Source: Parasponia andersonii
Taxonomy: Eukaryota > Streptophyta > Magnoliopsida > Rosales > Cannabaceae
DNA: 64,000 bases
Assembly: GCA_002914805.1 (NCBI GenBank)
Contig: JXTB01000135.1
Location: 1-64,000, forward strand
Reading direction: 5' to 3'
Shown here: positions 1 through 11,118 of the stretch, one piece after another
Layout of the letters: every line of letters starts with the position of its first letter
How positions within the stretch are numbered: the stretch's first letter is position 1
Made by a program: the position numbers and the translations under genes
The notes under the pieces: model-generated
What the model was told of the DNA's origin: nothing
The model's database searches: none
The model's input: only the letters and a program-made list of their open reading frames with translations

Positions 1-621
1 ATCTACAGGAAATATGAACTTGTCCACCCGAACTAAAACATCTTCAATTTTTCCTTCAGGGTGAGCAAATGATCTATCTGCTAGTTGAAGGGTGATAGTC
101 GTTGGTCTTGCCTCCCCATTTCCTAACTTTCTGAAGACTGACATTGGCATTAAGTTTATGCTCGCTCCTAAATCACACAAGGCTTTCCCACAGTAGGTTT
201 CACCAATAGCACATGGTATTGTAAAACTTCCGGGATCTTGAAGTTTAGGAGGGATCTTACTTTGCAAGATTGAACTGCACTCTTTGGTAAGGGCCACGGT
301 TTCAAATTCTCCCAACCGTCGTTTCTTGGAGAGAATGTCCTTCATGAATTTAACATACTTTGGCATCTGTTCTAAGGCTTCCACCAATGGTATGTTGATG
401 TGCAACTGCTTTAAAACCTGCAAAAATTTGCCAAATTGCTTGTCTTGCTGCTGCTTTTGAAATCGTTGAGGAAAAGGTAGTTGTGGTATGTCATTATGTT
501 TTACTGGGCAGTTTTGCTGCTGCTTTGCTGCAGCAAAGTTCTCTTTTTCAGCAACCTGCCTTGCTACCTTTTTCACTCCATCTTCCTTCTCCCTTTCTCC
601 TTGGATTGAAGTGGGCTCCCT
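1..621 (-). pseudogene. Linker and aspartic protease start of Athila-like pol, separated from gag by a UGA
   Basis: This is the same reading frame as gag, open from the TGA at 622-624 down to the window edge. The linker includes a Gln-rich stretch. The downstream half matches the protease region of Athila-type elements, with CDLGASINLMP around the catalytic Asp, where D-L-G replaces the usual D-T/S-G. All marker codons checked (near 490, 241 and 1) are in one frame, so the TGA is the only break seen. It may be a simple C-to-T change of CGA or a readthrough stop; the sequence alone does not decide. Confidence 0.75.
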
Positions 622-2106
622 TCATTGTTCAGGCATTAATTCAGGCTCTTCCAGCTCTTTTCCGCTCCTTAAAGAGATCGCTTTGCAATGTTCTTTACCA
701 TCTCGCCTTGGATTCTCTGTATCACTCGGCAAGGAACCTTGGGGCCTACTATTCAGGGCATTAGCTATCTGCCCCATCTGATTCTCCAAGTTTCTGAGTG
801 AAGCCGATTGACTCTGAATTATGGCGGATTGGTTCTGGATTATGGCATCATTCTTCGCCATGTATTCCTTCAAAAATATTTCTATTGAACTGGATTGCTC
901 TGAATGTTGCTGTTTCTGGTACTGTTGTTGCTGTGGCAGATGCTGTTGGAAACCAGGAGGGTGGTTTGGTCTATTTGGAGTTGGATATGGATTAGCCCCT
1001 TGATTGCTCCATGAAAAATTGGGGTGCTGCCGCCATCCCTGATTGTACATGTTAGAAAACGGATTGTTATTTTTGTTGAAGTTCCCTATATAACAAACTG
1101 AAGCAGGATTAGATGGGCAGCTGTCAAATGAATGTCCTTCTCCACAATAAACACAAGACACTGCAGCTGATTGCTCTGCAGTTGCTCCAGCAGCCATATT
1201 TATAGACTTCAAGACATTGGATAGCGATGAAACTTGCGCTGTCAAGGCTGTGACCGCGTCTAAATCATGAATTCCAGCAACCCGCCTCCCTGCAGCAACT
1301 CTTTCCGTTGGCCATTGATAATTATTGTTGGCCATCCATTCCAAGATTTCGTAGGCATCATTATAAGACTTGGCCAAAAGAGCTCCATTAGCCGATGCAT
1401 CCACCATTGACCGTGTATGAGCATTGACACCGTTGTAAAACGTCTCCATTTGGATCCAATGCGGTATCCCATGGTGTGGACACTTCCGCAATAACTCCTT
1501 GAAACGCTCCCAGGATTCATATAATGACTCCCCATCAGACTGCTGAAATGAAGTGATATCGTTGCGGAGTTTGGCATTTTTTGTTGGTGGGAAGTATTTC
1601 ATCAGAAATTTCTCCGCTAAGTTGTTCCAAGTGGCCACTGAATCTGGGGGTATGGAGTTTAACCATGCTCTCGCTCTGTCTCGTAAAGAGTAGGGGAAGA
1701 GTTTCAGCCTTAAAGCTTCATCAGTAACTCCTTGTAGCTTGAATGAATCACACACTTCAATGAACAATCGTAAGTGAAGATGTGGATCCTCCGTTGGTAC
1801 CCCACTGAATTGCCCCACAGTTTGGAGCATTTGAAACATGACCAGCTTCAATTCAAACTGAGGTGCTTGAATCTCGGGCCTAACAATACCAGGATTCAGC
1901 CCATTGAGTATAGGAATAGCATATTCTCGGATTGCCCTGTCTCTGTCATCTGCCATTGCTGCAGCATTATCAGTACCAGCAGCTTCAGCCATTTCTTCTA
2001 AACCAGCAAGCCCTTGTTGTTGCTCCCTTCTCCTTGCTCGAAATGTTCTTTCTATCTCAGGATCTAATGGCACCAACTCTTGATCTCGCTGATTATTCAT
2101 GTACAA
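622..2106 (-). CDS. Retrotransposon Gag polyprotein (Athila type)
   Basis: The 494-residue frame encodes the capsid/nucleocapsid part of the retroelement, which packages element RNA in cytoplasmic particles. A retrotransposon gag domain covers roughly residues 105-235, with the family-typical run LRDRARAWLNSIPP at 141-154. A CCHC zinc knuckle follows at C318, C321, H325 and C330, then a Gln/Asn/Pro-rich linker. The frame opens about 100 nt inside the primer site. It ends at a TGA (622-624), but the same frame is open again immediately after and runs into the protease. The gag therefore looks intact up to that stop. The start may be Met1 or Met3. Confidence 0.88.
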   Translation of the reverse strand: MYMNNQRDQELVPLDPEIERTFRARRREQQQGLAGLEEMAEAAGTDNAAAMADDRDRAIREYAIPILNGLNPGIVRPEIQAPQFELKLVMFQMLQTVGQFSGVPTEDPHLHLRLFIEVCDSFKLQGVTDEALRLKLFPYSLRDRARAWLNSIPPDSVATWNNLAEKFLMKYFPPTKNAKLRNDITSFQQSDGESLYESWERFKELLRKCPHHGIPHWIQMETFYNGVNAHTRSMVDASANGALLAKSYNDAYEILEWMANNNYQWPTERVAAGRRVAGIHDLDAVTALTAQVSSLSNVLKSINMAAGATAEQSAAVSCVYCGEGHSFDSCPSNPASVCYIGNFNKNNNPFSNMYNQGWRQHPNFSWSNQGANPYPTPNRPNHPPGFQQHLPQQQQYQKQQHSEQSSSIEIFLKEYMAKNDAIIQNQSAIIQSQSASLRNLENQMGQIANALNSRPQGSLPSDTENPRRDGKEHCKAISLRSGKELEEPELMPEQ

Positions 2107-2203
2107 GTATAACCCCCTGCAAGCACAAACACTTAAACAAATAAAGAAAAGATAATAGTAAGAAAAACAGAATAGCTTCTACAAGTAACTTTAGTTATCT
2201 CAA

Positions 2204-2221
2204 TCCCCGGCAACGGCGCCA
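2204..2221 (-). other. Primer binding site, tRNA-Asp type
   Basis: The minus strand reads TGGCGCCGTTGCCGGGGA, complementary to the 3' end of plant tRNA-Asp, the usual primer of Athila and Tat elements. It sits 6 nt from the LTR edge and about 100 nt before the gag ATG. Confidence 0.9.
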
Positions 2222-2227
2222 AAAACT

Positions 2228-3697
2228 TGTTGTTGATTTTACAATAGCTACGCAAGTGCACGTGCCGAAACAAGTAATATAGTAGTGAGTGAGTATCGTC
2301 TCCACAGGGATTGATTACCAAAATTATTTGTAAAATCTAAGTGTCAAACAAGCTAAGTTAACAAATGAGAAATAAAGATTTGTAATAAAATAGCAAAAAT
2401 TTAAAGTTGCAAGCAGAAAAGTAAATATTAAGCAGAAAATAATGAGATCTAATCAAGTGATTGTGGATCAGTGATGTGGTTAAGCTGGGATTAATGAATC
2501 TTCCTTGGTTGCAAATCTGGGTCTAATTGCTGCAGCAACGCCTGTGGCAAAATCACTCCAGTAACCGAAAATTCATTCTGTTCATATTCATCTTCCGAAT
2601 TCAATATGTTAAAGTTCTTTTAAACCAGATTTGACATATTCCTATACTAACCCAGTTCTCAAAACTTCATTTATAGTATCAATTCTCAATGGGTTTGCAT
2701 GGTAACAATATATTCCTATACCATTACTAATTCAAAGATCTACTAAGAGATGATTGAATCATACATCATTCAAGCTAAGTCCAACTAAGATTAACATTTC
2801 CAGAATTAATCTTAATTTGTTTATCCTAAATATTGATGGCCAAGCAACATAAGGGAATATTAGTGAAGCACACTTGAACGAACTAGAGGAAAATACCATA
2901 AACATTTAAAACAACTTTAATCCATCATTACAACCTCAGATTCATCATAATCCCAGCTAAGGGAACTTAGCTCATGGTCTGAAATGTAAAAATCAGCAAC
3001 CTAAAATGCTCCATAGATTACAGAAAGTTCAAGAAAATGAAAAGAAATTAAATACAAAGAAGATTAAAAGAGATAAAGAAAGAGCTAGCTGGATGATGGT
3101 GGTTTAGCTCCTTGCTGCAGCCAGTATTCCTCCTCTTTCTTCCTTTCGTCTCTGTACCCTTTTTCCCTCTCTCCTTTCTTTTCCTTTTCGTCTATCTCTT
3201 AGCTCAGCCGCCTCCTCTCCCTTCTTCTTTCTTTCCTTTTTCCTTTTATCTTAGGGTAAACGAGGTACCCTAGCACAGGTGTCAGCCAAATAGAAGGGTA
3301 AGGACCACTTTTTCCTCATTTCTCTTTAGCTGGTATTTACTGCTAGCTGTCAGCACCAGCTGTTCAAAATAAATACCAGCTGGAAGTTGACTCTGCTGTT
3401 CAGTGTTGCTCTAGCGTGTTGCTGCAGCAAAGTTGCTTCCAGCTTTCACTTAAGTTCAGCTTTCCTTCTCGGTTGCTGCCATTTAATCTCTGCATGGCTT
3501 AAGACCAGATTTCAGTAATTCTAATAAAAATCAAAGGAAATAAACTAGAAATTAACTAGATTAGGTCTTAAACATCAACGACGCCAAAAACTAAAATAAA
3601 GTAAAGAAAGGCACCTAAACTATAAAATTTATTCTTCTAAAGCAACTATCCTATGACTAAAAATACACGAGATAACTCTATTTTCATAGAGTTATCA
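2228..3697 (-). repeat. 5' LTR of the Athila-like element
   Basis: On the plus strand the segment starts TG (2228-2229) and ends CA (3696-3697), so read in element direction it begins TGATAACTC and ends in CA, as LTRs do. It lies 6 bp outside the primer binding site. About 1.47 kb is normal for this group. The outer edge is marked by a short palindromic stretch (GATAACTCTA...TAGAGTTATC, 3671-3696). A pyrimidine-rich tract at 3120-3245 lies inside. The outer boundary is inferred from one LTR only. Confidence 0.75.
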
Positions 3698-6600
3698 GCA
3701 TACAACGAGCTTAATTATAAATTTTGAAACATATGCATTGTATTCCATCGTACGTAGTTCCCTCCTCTTCTTTCAGTTAGCCTCATCTCATTAGGAAGGT
3801 TTCTGTTGTGCATTTTCCTCTTTAAAATTCCAATGAATTATTAGATCATAATCAATATACAACAAGTCTTTTTCAAGATATTCTCATTAAGTAGAAGTCA
3901 TATACAACATGAACTTAAAATGAGACAAACATATATGTAGTAATATGCATGCACACGGTATGTTAATTTAACCGACAAGTTTCTTATCATATATATGTTA
4001 ATATATAAGTCTAAATAACAAGAGTGCATACAAAGCTTTCAAATCACAATCCCTATCTTGTATACATGGTAACTTTTTATCAAAGAGACATGATTGAATC
4101 ATGGTTTTTTTCCAGATGATCACTCTTGCTTACCAAAATGAAATACAGATTTATTTTTTAAAAAATAAAATAGAAGGTAAAATTGCTGATGAATTACGTA
4201 CCATCGATAACTTATATTCTGTCCTAACTTAAAAACTGCAGGTTATTACTTGTCAGCAATGCAAAGACCTGAATCAAATCTTTTTACTGAAGCTGAACAT
4301 AAAATACTATTTATATATATATTTATACGACTGTATCTAGAATAATCCAATCAGTTCTTTTAGAAAAAAAAATAGTAAAAATGAGATGATAAAAATTACA
4401 TACACGTACTGTGGTTAGAATTAGAAATCTCTATTACGAGTAAAAAAAATTTAAAGTGTTGAAAATTTCTTGAAAAACATAAGATCATAAATAAAGGCAA
4501 CTAGATTACAATGTGATTGTAGATTGATTTTTTTTTCTTGGTTATAAATATAAATGTAAGTTACCATAAGACTAAAATCTTATGAAATAATTAAACAATA
4601 TTATCAGGATTAATATATAACAACTGACTAACTTGCTTTAATTTTGAAAAGAGCCGGCACAGTGGCACACACTAGAATTATAAAACCTTGAAAATGAAAT
4701 AATCTCAATGTATGTCTTCTTTTTTTTTTTTGAAAGACTGTATATGTCTTGAATTAAAACATCTTTGAGCGTAGAGGGGGTGGTATCTTGGGTTCCAGCA
4801 TAATTGAAGTGTTAGAGTTTTGCCTGATATTCGTCCTGGTATGATTCTTTGAAAAAACGAACAGGTTTTGGAAACAGATTAAACAATTTGGCTTGCAAAC
4901 TTCTCGGTGAAAATGATTGTTACCGAACATTTTTGGCCTCGTTTGGTTTGGTATATCTATTCGAATGTATGTATTTAAATGAAAATTCTAAAATAAGTAT
5001 AATTGGAATGAAAAAACAGTTAAACGAGTTATAATTAAAATGAAAGTATTGTAATGAATTATTCAAAAATATCTCTTTTCCTCTATTTTCGTTCAAGACA
5101 TAAAAAATTAATTACAATAATTAATATGATTAGTGAATTATTTAAATAAAAAAAATTGAATTATTGAAATAAACACATATTTTAAAAATTTATTTAAATG
5201 AAAAAAAAAATAAAATTATTAAAACAAGTTCAAATAAATTTTCCATTCTAATAGAATTATAATAGAATAAAATGGTTGAACCTAAACCCTAAACCAAACA
5301 GGCTCTTCTTCAGTCCATTCCATCGACATTTTATTTGGTAAAGATGTACATCTTATATGCATAATCCAAAATTTCATCATAAATGTATATATGGCCTGTA
5401 ATATTGCCGAGTAGACGTGTGGCAAAACAACAGTAGTACTAGTCGATTAGACGTATCAACCAATTGATTGAGACTAAGACACCTGCATTGCTAATTAATA
5501 ATATTCATGTCACTTACCAGTGTGACAACTTTTCCCAGAAAGGAAGAAAAGTGAACGACTTCAGAATTTGCCTGTCCAATGCATGATTGTTTCTCCTATT
5601 TTTTATTTATAAAAGAAAAAGTTTCTTTTTTTCTCTTTGTTTCTTATTTATTTGGAGTATTATGGATTGCGATAATGAATTTGTAGAAAAAATTAGACCA
5701 GTACTGCTATTGATATCGCTTACTGTTGAATGTTTAGTAGCTAAAAAGATAAGGAGGAAAATGCGTAAATATTTTATGAACTTTTATTTCAGGGAATGAT
5801 CATAATTATAGTGAGAGTGACAGAACAAAGATAATTAATCAAGACATTAAAGGTTGGTGCCACGATCTATTAAGGTATAAGATCACATTCGTAGATACGG
5901 ACAACCCATCAATCAACGGACAGCTGCGGCTTATCTTTGTTGAAAAACTCCTTTGGTTTGCTCAGCGGAAAAAGGATCCAGCAGCTGGATTCTCTTCAAT
6001 GCTTAAATCCACTAATAATAGTTTTACATCTTGCTATATTAGCAACGTTAGTAATCTAAACAAAATTCAGTAACATTTGGAGTAAATTTGAAGTACGCCA
6101 AATTTCATACATCAAACTTACGTGATAATTTTTTGATCATAACTTAATTGACTTTAGTGCATCATGTTGTGTGGCTCCAAAATTAAGCACCAGTTAACAA
6201 ATAAAGTTTAATAAACAAACTTGAGTTGGTTATTTCCCCTGCCTCTAATTACATATCTTGCACATTAGCCTCCCCCAGAAAAGAAGATATAATGTAAGGA
6301 CTATTTCATGGGCCTAATGTTGGCCACTAGAGAGAGAGTGAGCACTTTTTCCAACAGCTGCCTTGTGGCCCTGAACTATCCGAGTGTCACATGTGTATTT
6401 TGCTCCCCGGTCTGTAGCGCCTATTATTTTAGTTGTTTCTTAACACTAATTCATCTGTTCGAAACAAAAACTAGAAAATCCAACACTTCCCTTTTTATTT
6501 TATCGCTTATTGTAGAGTTTTAAATCCACGTACACAATAATGCATCTTGCTATGATAATGCACAAGTAAACTCCATCAATACTACTTTTAGATTTGAGAC

Positions 6601-7192
6601 TAAGAGTATTTCTAACGAATAAACATCATCCAATACATTGTTTAAGTTCATGTATACATATGTTGTATATATGTATTTAATTTTACAAGATTCGGTATCT
6701 TTGTACTTCAGTTGTGTACTGCAAATGAATGACTATAAGCTGAGAGAGTTCAAGCCAAAAAGGAATTAGTGAGCTGAGAGACGGTTACAGGTTACTTTGT
6801 CTTACGAAATTAAACACATTCCAAGGATATTGTTTCAGAAACCAAAAACCCATTTGTATTTTGTATTTGTAATCTGAAGATAAAATCTTAATCATTTATC
6901 TTAAAACTTGATCTATTCATTTAACTAACTTTAAAAACAAAACACAACACAGTAAAACATATAGTTTGTAGTTTGGAGGCAAGGAAGAAAATTATGCACA
7001 TGGCAAATCCGGTGGACAATCCAAAACTCAACTGTCTGTCATCCAAAAATTCCAGGTCAATTCATAGAGCTAGACCAAACTAGAGGCGGTTAAGGGCACG
7101 ACCACTCCCAAAATTATGCTGAATTACACCAAAGATAGCATTATATTATAGAATTTACCATATCACTACACGTGAAATTTTCCTAAAAAATT
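3698..7192. other. AT-rich intergenic DNA without a recognisable gene
   Basis: No frame longer than about 70 codons resembles a protein and no splice-consistent exon series was seen. The stretch contains a probable MITE at 4935-5305. The remainder is AT-rich sequence with short homopolymers and no structure I can name. Confidence 0.6.
4935..5305. mobile_element. Probable MITE, about 370 bp
   Basis: The left end reads GGCCTCGTTTGGTTTGG and the right end, reverse-complemented, reads GAGCCTGTTTGGTTTAGG, forming imperfect terminal inverted repeats. The inner flanks also pair partly through AATTCTA/ATTCTAT-type runs. The interior is AT-rich and non-coding. I could not identify a convincing target duplication, so the superfamily (hAT or PIF/Harbinger) stays open. 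Confidence 0.5.
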
Positions 7193-7750
7193 ATGGGATA
7201 ATAACAAAAATATCCCCTAGACTTTGATGAAATGCTTAATGTTTTTTTTAGTCTCGTAAATTATAAAAATATCATCCATTGATAAATTAATATAAATTTC
7301 ACTCATATAGTTTATTATAGTTTATTAGGTCAAAATGAACAAAAAAAAAATATATATCAAAATGACCTTTTCTAAATTTATAACAAACAATTTTTTTTGA
7401 AATGACCAAAATACAATTACCTAAATATAATTAAATAGCTAAAATAATGAATTTTTTTAAAAAAAAATTATGTAAGACTTTTTTCATTAAATTTTTTTAT
7501 TCTTAGTCATTTTTTTCTTTCATCCACCGCTATTTTCTTTACTGAACAATATTTGTTGCTCTTTTAAGTAATATTTGTTTTGTTACAGGTTTAAAAAAAA
7601 ATATAACTTTGACATTTTATTTATTAATTTTTGTAAAGCAGAAACTTATATTAATTTGTCGATCAGAATAGTTATTTTTGTAATTTTCGAAAATTGAAGG
7701 AGCATATTATCCATTTAATCAAAACTCAGGAATATTTTTGTTACTATGGG
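7193..7750. mobile_element. Foldback (long inverted repeat) element, about 560 bp
   Basis: The left arm, starting GGGATAATAACAAAAATAT, pairs over about 110 bp with the reverse complement of the right arm, starting CATAGTAACAAAAATAT. Both arms carry the internal run GATAAATTAATATAA or GACAAATTAATATAA. The centre is AT-rich and non-coding. The arms resemble the MULE-type foldback elements found further right in style, but no clean target duplication was found. Confidence 0.6.
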
Positions 7751-7821
7751 CAAAACTTTATTCATGCAAGACCGTCAAATCCCAAATTATTCTTTCTTTA
7801 TAATACAAACACCAATGCTTA

Positions 7822-7909
7822 GCCTTTTTCACTAAACATCATCTCCTTAATTATGTCATAAGCTTGCCTTTTTCAGTAAACATCATCTCCTTAATTATGT
7901 CATCAGCTT
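7822..7909 (+). repeat. 44-bp tandem duplication
   Basis: Two head-to-tail copies of 44 bp (7822-7865 and 7866-7909) differ at only two positions. They lie about 290 bp beyond the glutaredoxin-like stop codon, probably just past its 3' UTR. Recent slippage is the simplest origin. Confidence 0.85.
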
Positions 7910-8199
7910 TATTAAGTAGTACCAGGAGTATAAAAAAGAGAGAACAAAAGTTATACAGTTGACACAACCATCTTCAGAAAGCAACGATATTCAGTGGGTG
8001 CCCATTTCTTCTTATCAGAATCACCCCAAAATTTTCACATAATTATACTTTATTGTACATACGTGCCCGGACTACATTTTCATACTGATCAACAAAACTT
8101 TAAAATCTTCAAAACTGACCCACAATTGAAATAAAATAAAATAAAATTACAAAAAAAAAACCCCCCAAAAAGAAAAAGAGCTTCGTTTTTTTTTTTTTC

Positions 8200-8973
8200 T
8201 CAGAGTGGCGGAGAAGAACAAGAGGGGCACCTGATGAGACCGTTCTCATTGCACGCGGTGCAACACTTGAAGCCGCCTTTCTCAGAGTAGAGCCTGTGGC
8301 TGCCACTGCAATCGTCGCAGAGGACGAAGCAGAACCCGCCGCACGCGTCGCACACGCCCGGCTCCGCTGCGGGCAGGCCCTCAACGAACTTCTTGAGCTC
8401 GCCAACCTCGTGGAGCTGCCTGACCTCGTCGGCCCCACCCACGTACCTCCCGCCAATGAAGACCCTCGGCAGGGTCAGCCTCCTCTGGCCCAGGATCTGC
8501 TGCAGCTCGCCGAGGAAGCCCGAGTCCATCGACAAATCCCGCTCGTCGATCGAGACCCGGAACCCCCTCAGGATCGATCGGACTGCCCTGCAGTCCTCGA
8601 ACGTCGACCGCACCACGCGGAGGCTCGTGAAGTACACGACGATGCGCTTCTCCGCGCCCGGGAGGGAGATCACTGGGTCGGGCGCCCGCTTCGGGTCATC
8701 GGGTTGTTGTTCGGGTTCGGGTATGGCGGGCGGGTGCGGGCGGGATGACCAGGCGCGAAGGAGGGAGTTGGCGAGGCGGACGCGGTGGAAGACGACGAAG
8801 GTTTTCTTGGGTTGGTGGTGGTGGTTGGCGGGTTGGTCTGAAGAGCAGAGATATTCGATGTCTTTAAAGGAGGAGCAGGAGAAGAGGGACGAAGGCGATG
8901 ACGACGACGACGACGATGATGATGATGACGTGTCGTGGATTCGGGTCGGCGATTTGCCCCACGGCCGCCACAT
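8200..8973 (-). CDS. Glutaredoxin-like protein with C-terminal Cys-rich zinc-binding tail (At5g39865 type)
   Basis: This intronless gene encodes 257 residues when started at the Met of MWRPWGKSPTRIHD, an N-terminal motif I associate with this plant family; an upstream Met at 9066 would add 31 hydrophobic residues. After a Ser-rich tract (about residues 14-30) and a basic linker comes a glutaredoxin fold at about 110-199, with VVYFTSLR where the redox motif normally lies, and TLPRVFIGG (167-175) holding the cis-Pro loop. Four CxxC pairs at about 208-252 form a DnaJ-like zinc-binding tail. The usual CPYC/CGFS/CCxC active site is absent, as in its relatives, so classical thiol-disulphide exchange is doubtful. 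The biochemical role of this subfamily is not established. The coding part is much GC-richer than its surroundings. Confidence 0.9.
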   Translation of the reverse strand: MWRPWGKSPTRIHDTSSSSSSSSSSSPSSLFSCSSFKDIEYLCSSDQPANHHHQPKKTFVVFHRVRLANSLLRAWSSRPHPPAIPEPEQQPDDPKRAPDPVISLPGAEKRIVVYFTSLRVVRSTFEDCRAVRSILRGFRVSIDERDLSMDSGFLGELQQILGQRRLTLPRVFIGGRYVGGADEVRQLHEVGELKKFVEGLPAAEPGVCDACGGFCFVLCDDCSGSHRLYSEKGGFKCCTACNENGLIRCPSCSSPPL

Positions 8974-9238
8974 TTGCGGGTTCGGATCCGAACTCGGATT
9001 ACCAAGATTTTCCAAAACCAAACCCAGAAAAAGAAATAATAAAATTAAAAAATGGGAAAGTTTCAAGAGAGGAGATAAAAGATTTAGAAAATGGGTTTTT
9101 GGGTATTGTTTTTTTTTATTTAAATTTTATTTTTTGAATTTCAAAAGGGGTAGAAATTGCTTGAAGCGAAGGGTATGGGTTATGGAGGGAAGAGCTGCAA
9201 AAGCGGGGCGGGTTTTGCAGAATTTGGGAGGGCTTTTT

Positions 9239-9275
<37 letters not shown>
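9239..9275. repeat. (GA)n microsatellite in the 5' region of the glutaredoxin-like gene
   Basis: An uninterrupted GA/TC tract of about 36 bp lies 266 bp upstream of the preferred ATG. On the coding strand it is a CT tract. Such GAGA/CT tracts are common in plant core promoters and 5' leaders and can bind BBR/BPC proteins; that role is inferred here. Confidence 0.85.
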
Positions 9276-9276
<1 letters not shown>

Positions 9277-11118
9277 GGACTGGTGGAGTTCGGGGGGGGT
9301 AAAGGGGCTTATGGGTTTGGGGGAGTAAGGAATGGGAAGGCTAAGGCGGTTGGTTAAGGTAGTTGAGAAGGGTGTGTTTGTTGCCTCGTTTTTGCTTTAA
9401 TAGGATTTTTTACTGTTTAAGATACCCCAAACCAGGAATATAGTTTTGATTTGGGACTGCTTTCTGACTTTCAAAATAATTAAAATAATATTTGCTAAAA
9501 AGGGACGAGAGGGTTCTAATTTAGAAGTCTGGCTCTGGCTAGTTTCTCCTTCTAAAAAAAAAAAAAAATGGAAAGAAAAAAAAAATCAACTTCTGTTTCG
9601 ATCTCACTTAGGATGAATAGTGCAATCTCAAATTGATTTGTGATTGTTAAATTGGAATGTATTTCTAAGGTGATTTGGTTCGTTCTGTTGATATGATAGT
9701 TATTTACTATTACATCAATTAGTAAAGATAGTTTAGGATATATTAGTATTGGTATATTGCCAATTTTTTCATAAATTCCTAATAAGGAATTTTTAGCTCT
9801 TTTTTGTGAACAGTTGACCTGGTCAAATTTGAAGACACTACCCAAATGTGTTGGCGGGCTTTTGATATACTTTTTGTTTTAATTGTTTTGGCGTATTGGA
9901 TAGTGGAAATAATGATAGACAATAGACAAATATTATTTTTAAAAAAATATTTTAGTGGAACGAGGGACAAATGATAGATAATGGTATGTGTATAAAATTA
10001 GTTGATTTAAACATCTTAAATAACTTCCCTAAAAATAAACAAGTAAATAAGTACCTTGAAGATAGGAGAGATTTATGGTTTGCAATCTCTGTAAATAATA
10101 ATTATCCCCCGACTGTCTCAGCATTGTTAATGCCTCCAATATGAGAATTAGTAAGCCAAATCAGAAACAAATGATTTGTTTCCTTTTGTTTTTATACTTC
10201 CTAAAACTTTTCTTCCATTTAAAAGGTAAGTTAATTAATTAATTAGACCAAAAAAGTCGGCAATAGTAACAGGAATAGTAATACTTAGAGCAGAAAATGA
10301 ATTAACTGTCAATTTCAATGTCTTAACAGTGGCTTCTTCCTCCAATCACCAGCTTAATCATACAATTGACTTTCTTTCCCTTTTTTTTTTTTTCCTTTCT
10401 TTTCTATTTTCTTTATTCCTTAATGAGAGAGTATGGGAGCCTACTGATCTTAGGCCACTCTATTTAATGGCGGTTTGACATTTGCTTACATTAATGCCAA
10501 CATCTTTACCTACTGTCACCACTAAATTAAACCCCAAAAATTAGAACTTCGGGCCCCTGCTAGCTAACACTTCTCCACAATTTTTCCTTGGGGAAAAAAA
10601 ATACCTTAGAGAAAAGAGAGGATAATATCTCCAACATGTGTGTATGGGGACCATTTTTATATATAATAATTATATTTACAGNAGGAAAGTGGACTGTGGA
10701 GGCCGGTGGTAGTAACCCACATGACTCTTCCTTTCTCATAAGAACATTTTTAGAGTACTCTAGAGAGAAAGATGAAAATCCTCATGTGAATCTTTTTTTT
10801 TTTTTAATATTTTCCTGTATTTATTGTGGATTAGCAAAATGGTGTTTAAAAAAATTCAGGTCCCTTAGTTTACAAACATTTACTAACCATTAAATTTATA
10901 ACACGTTATGGGCACTTTCCCCCTTGAATTTGTTTTTAATTGGCAATATAGACTTGAACTTGTCCTAAACTGGCAATTAACAGTTTGATGTCAATAGATA
11001 ATGTTTGTAAATTCGAGGACCCTTGATTGCTTTTTTTTTTTTTTCATGGGCTACTTTTCTTTTCTGATCCAAAACAAATTCAGGGACAAATGTGTCACAA
11101 TATCTTTTTTTTTTTTTC

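Larger units (their letters stand above)
1..3697 (-). mobile_element. Athila-like Ty3/gypsy LTR retrotransposon, 5' part only
   Basis: Read on the minus strand the order is 5' LTR (3697 down to 2228), tRNA-Asp-type primer binding site, a short leader, gag, then the start of the aspartic protease. The window edge cuts the element inside the protease region, so reverse transcriptase, integrase and the 3' LTR are outside. The Athila assignment rests on the gag sequence, the protease variant D-L-G-A-S and the primer site; the related Tat lineage is the alternative. One in-frame stop separates gag from protease. A target duplication cannot be tested because the other end is missing. Confidence 0.9.

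Noticed and set aside
483-995. Plus-strand frames across 483-995
   Set aside because: Antisense to the Athila gag-protease linker, with no domain.
8296-9328. Long plus-strand frames of 150 and 311 codons over the glutaredoxin-like gene
   Set aside because: They are antisense shadows of the GC-rich coding exon and of the GA repeat. The products are low-complexity and match nothing, while the minus-strand frame has clear domains.
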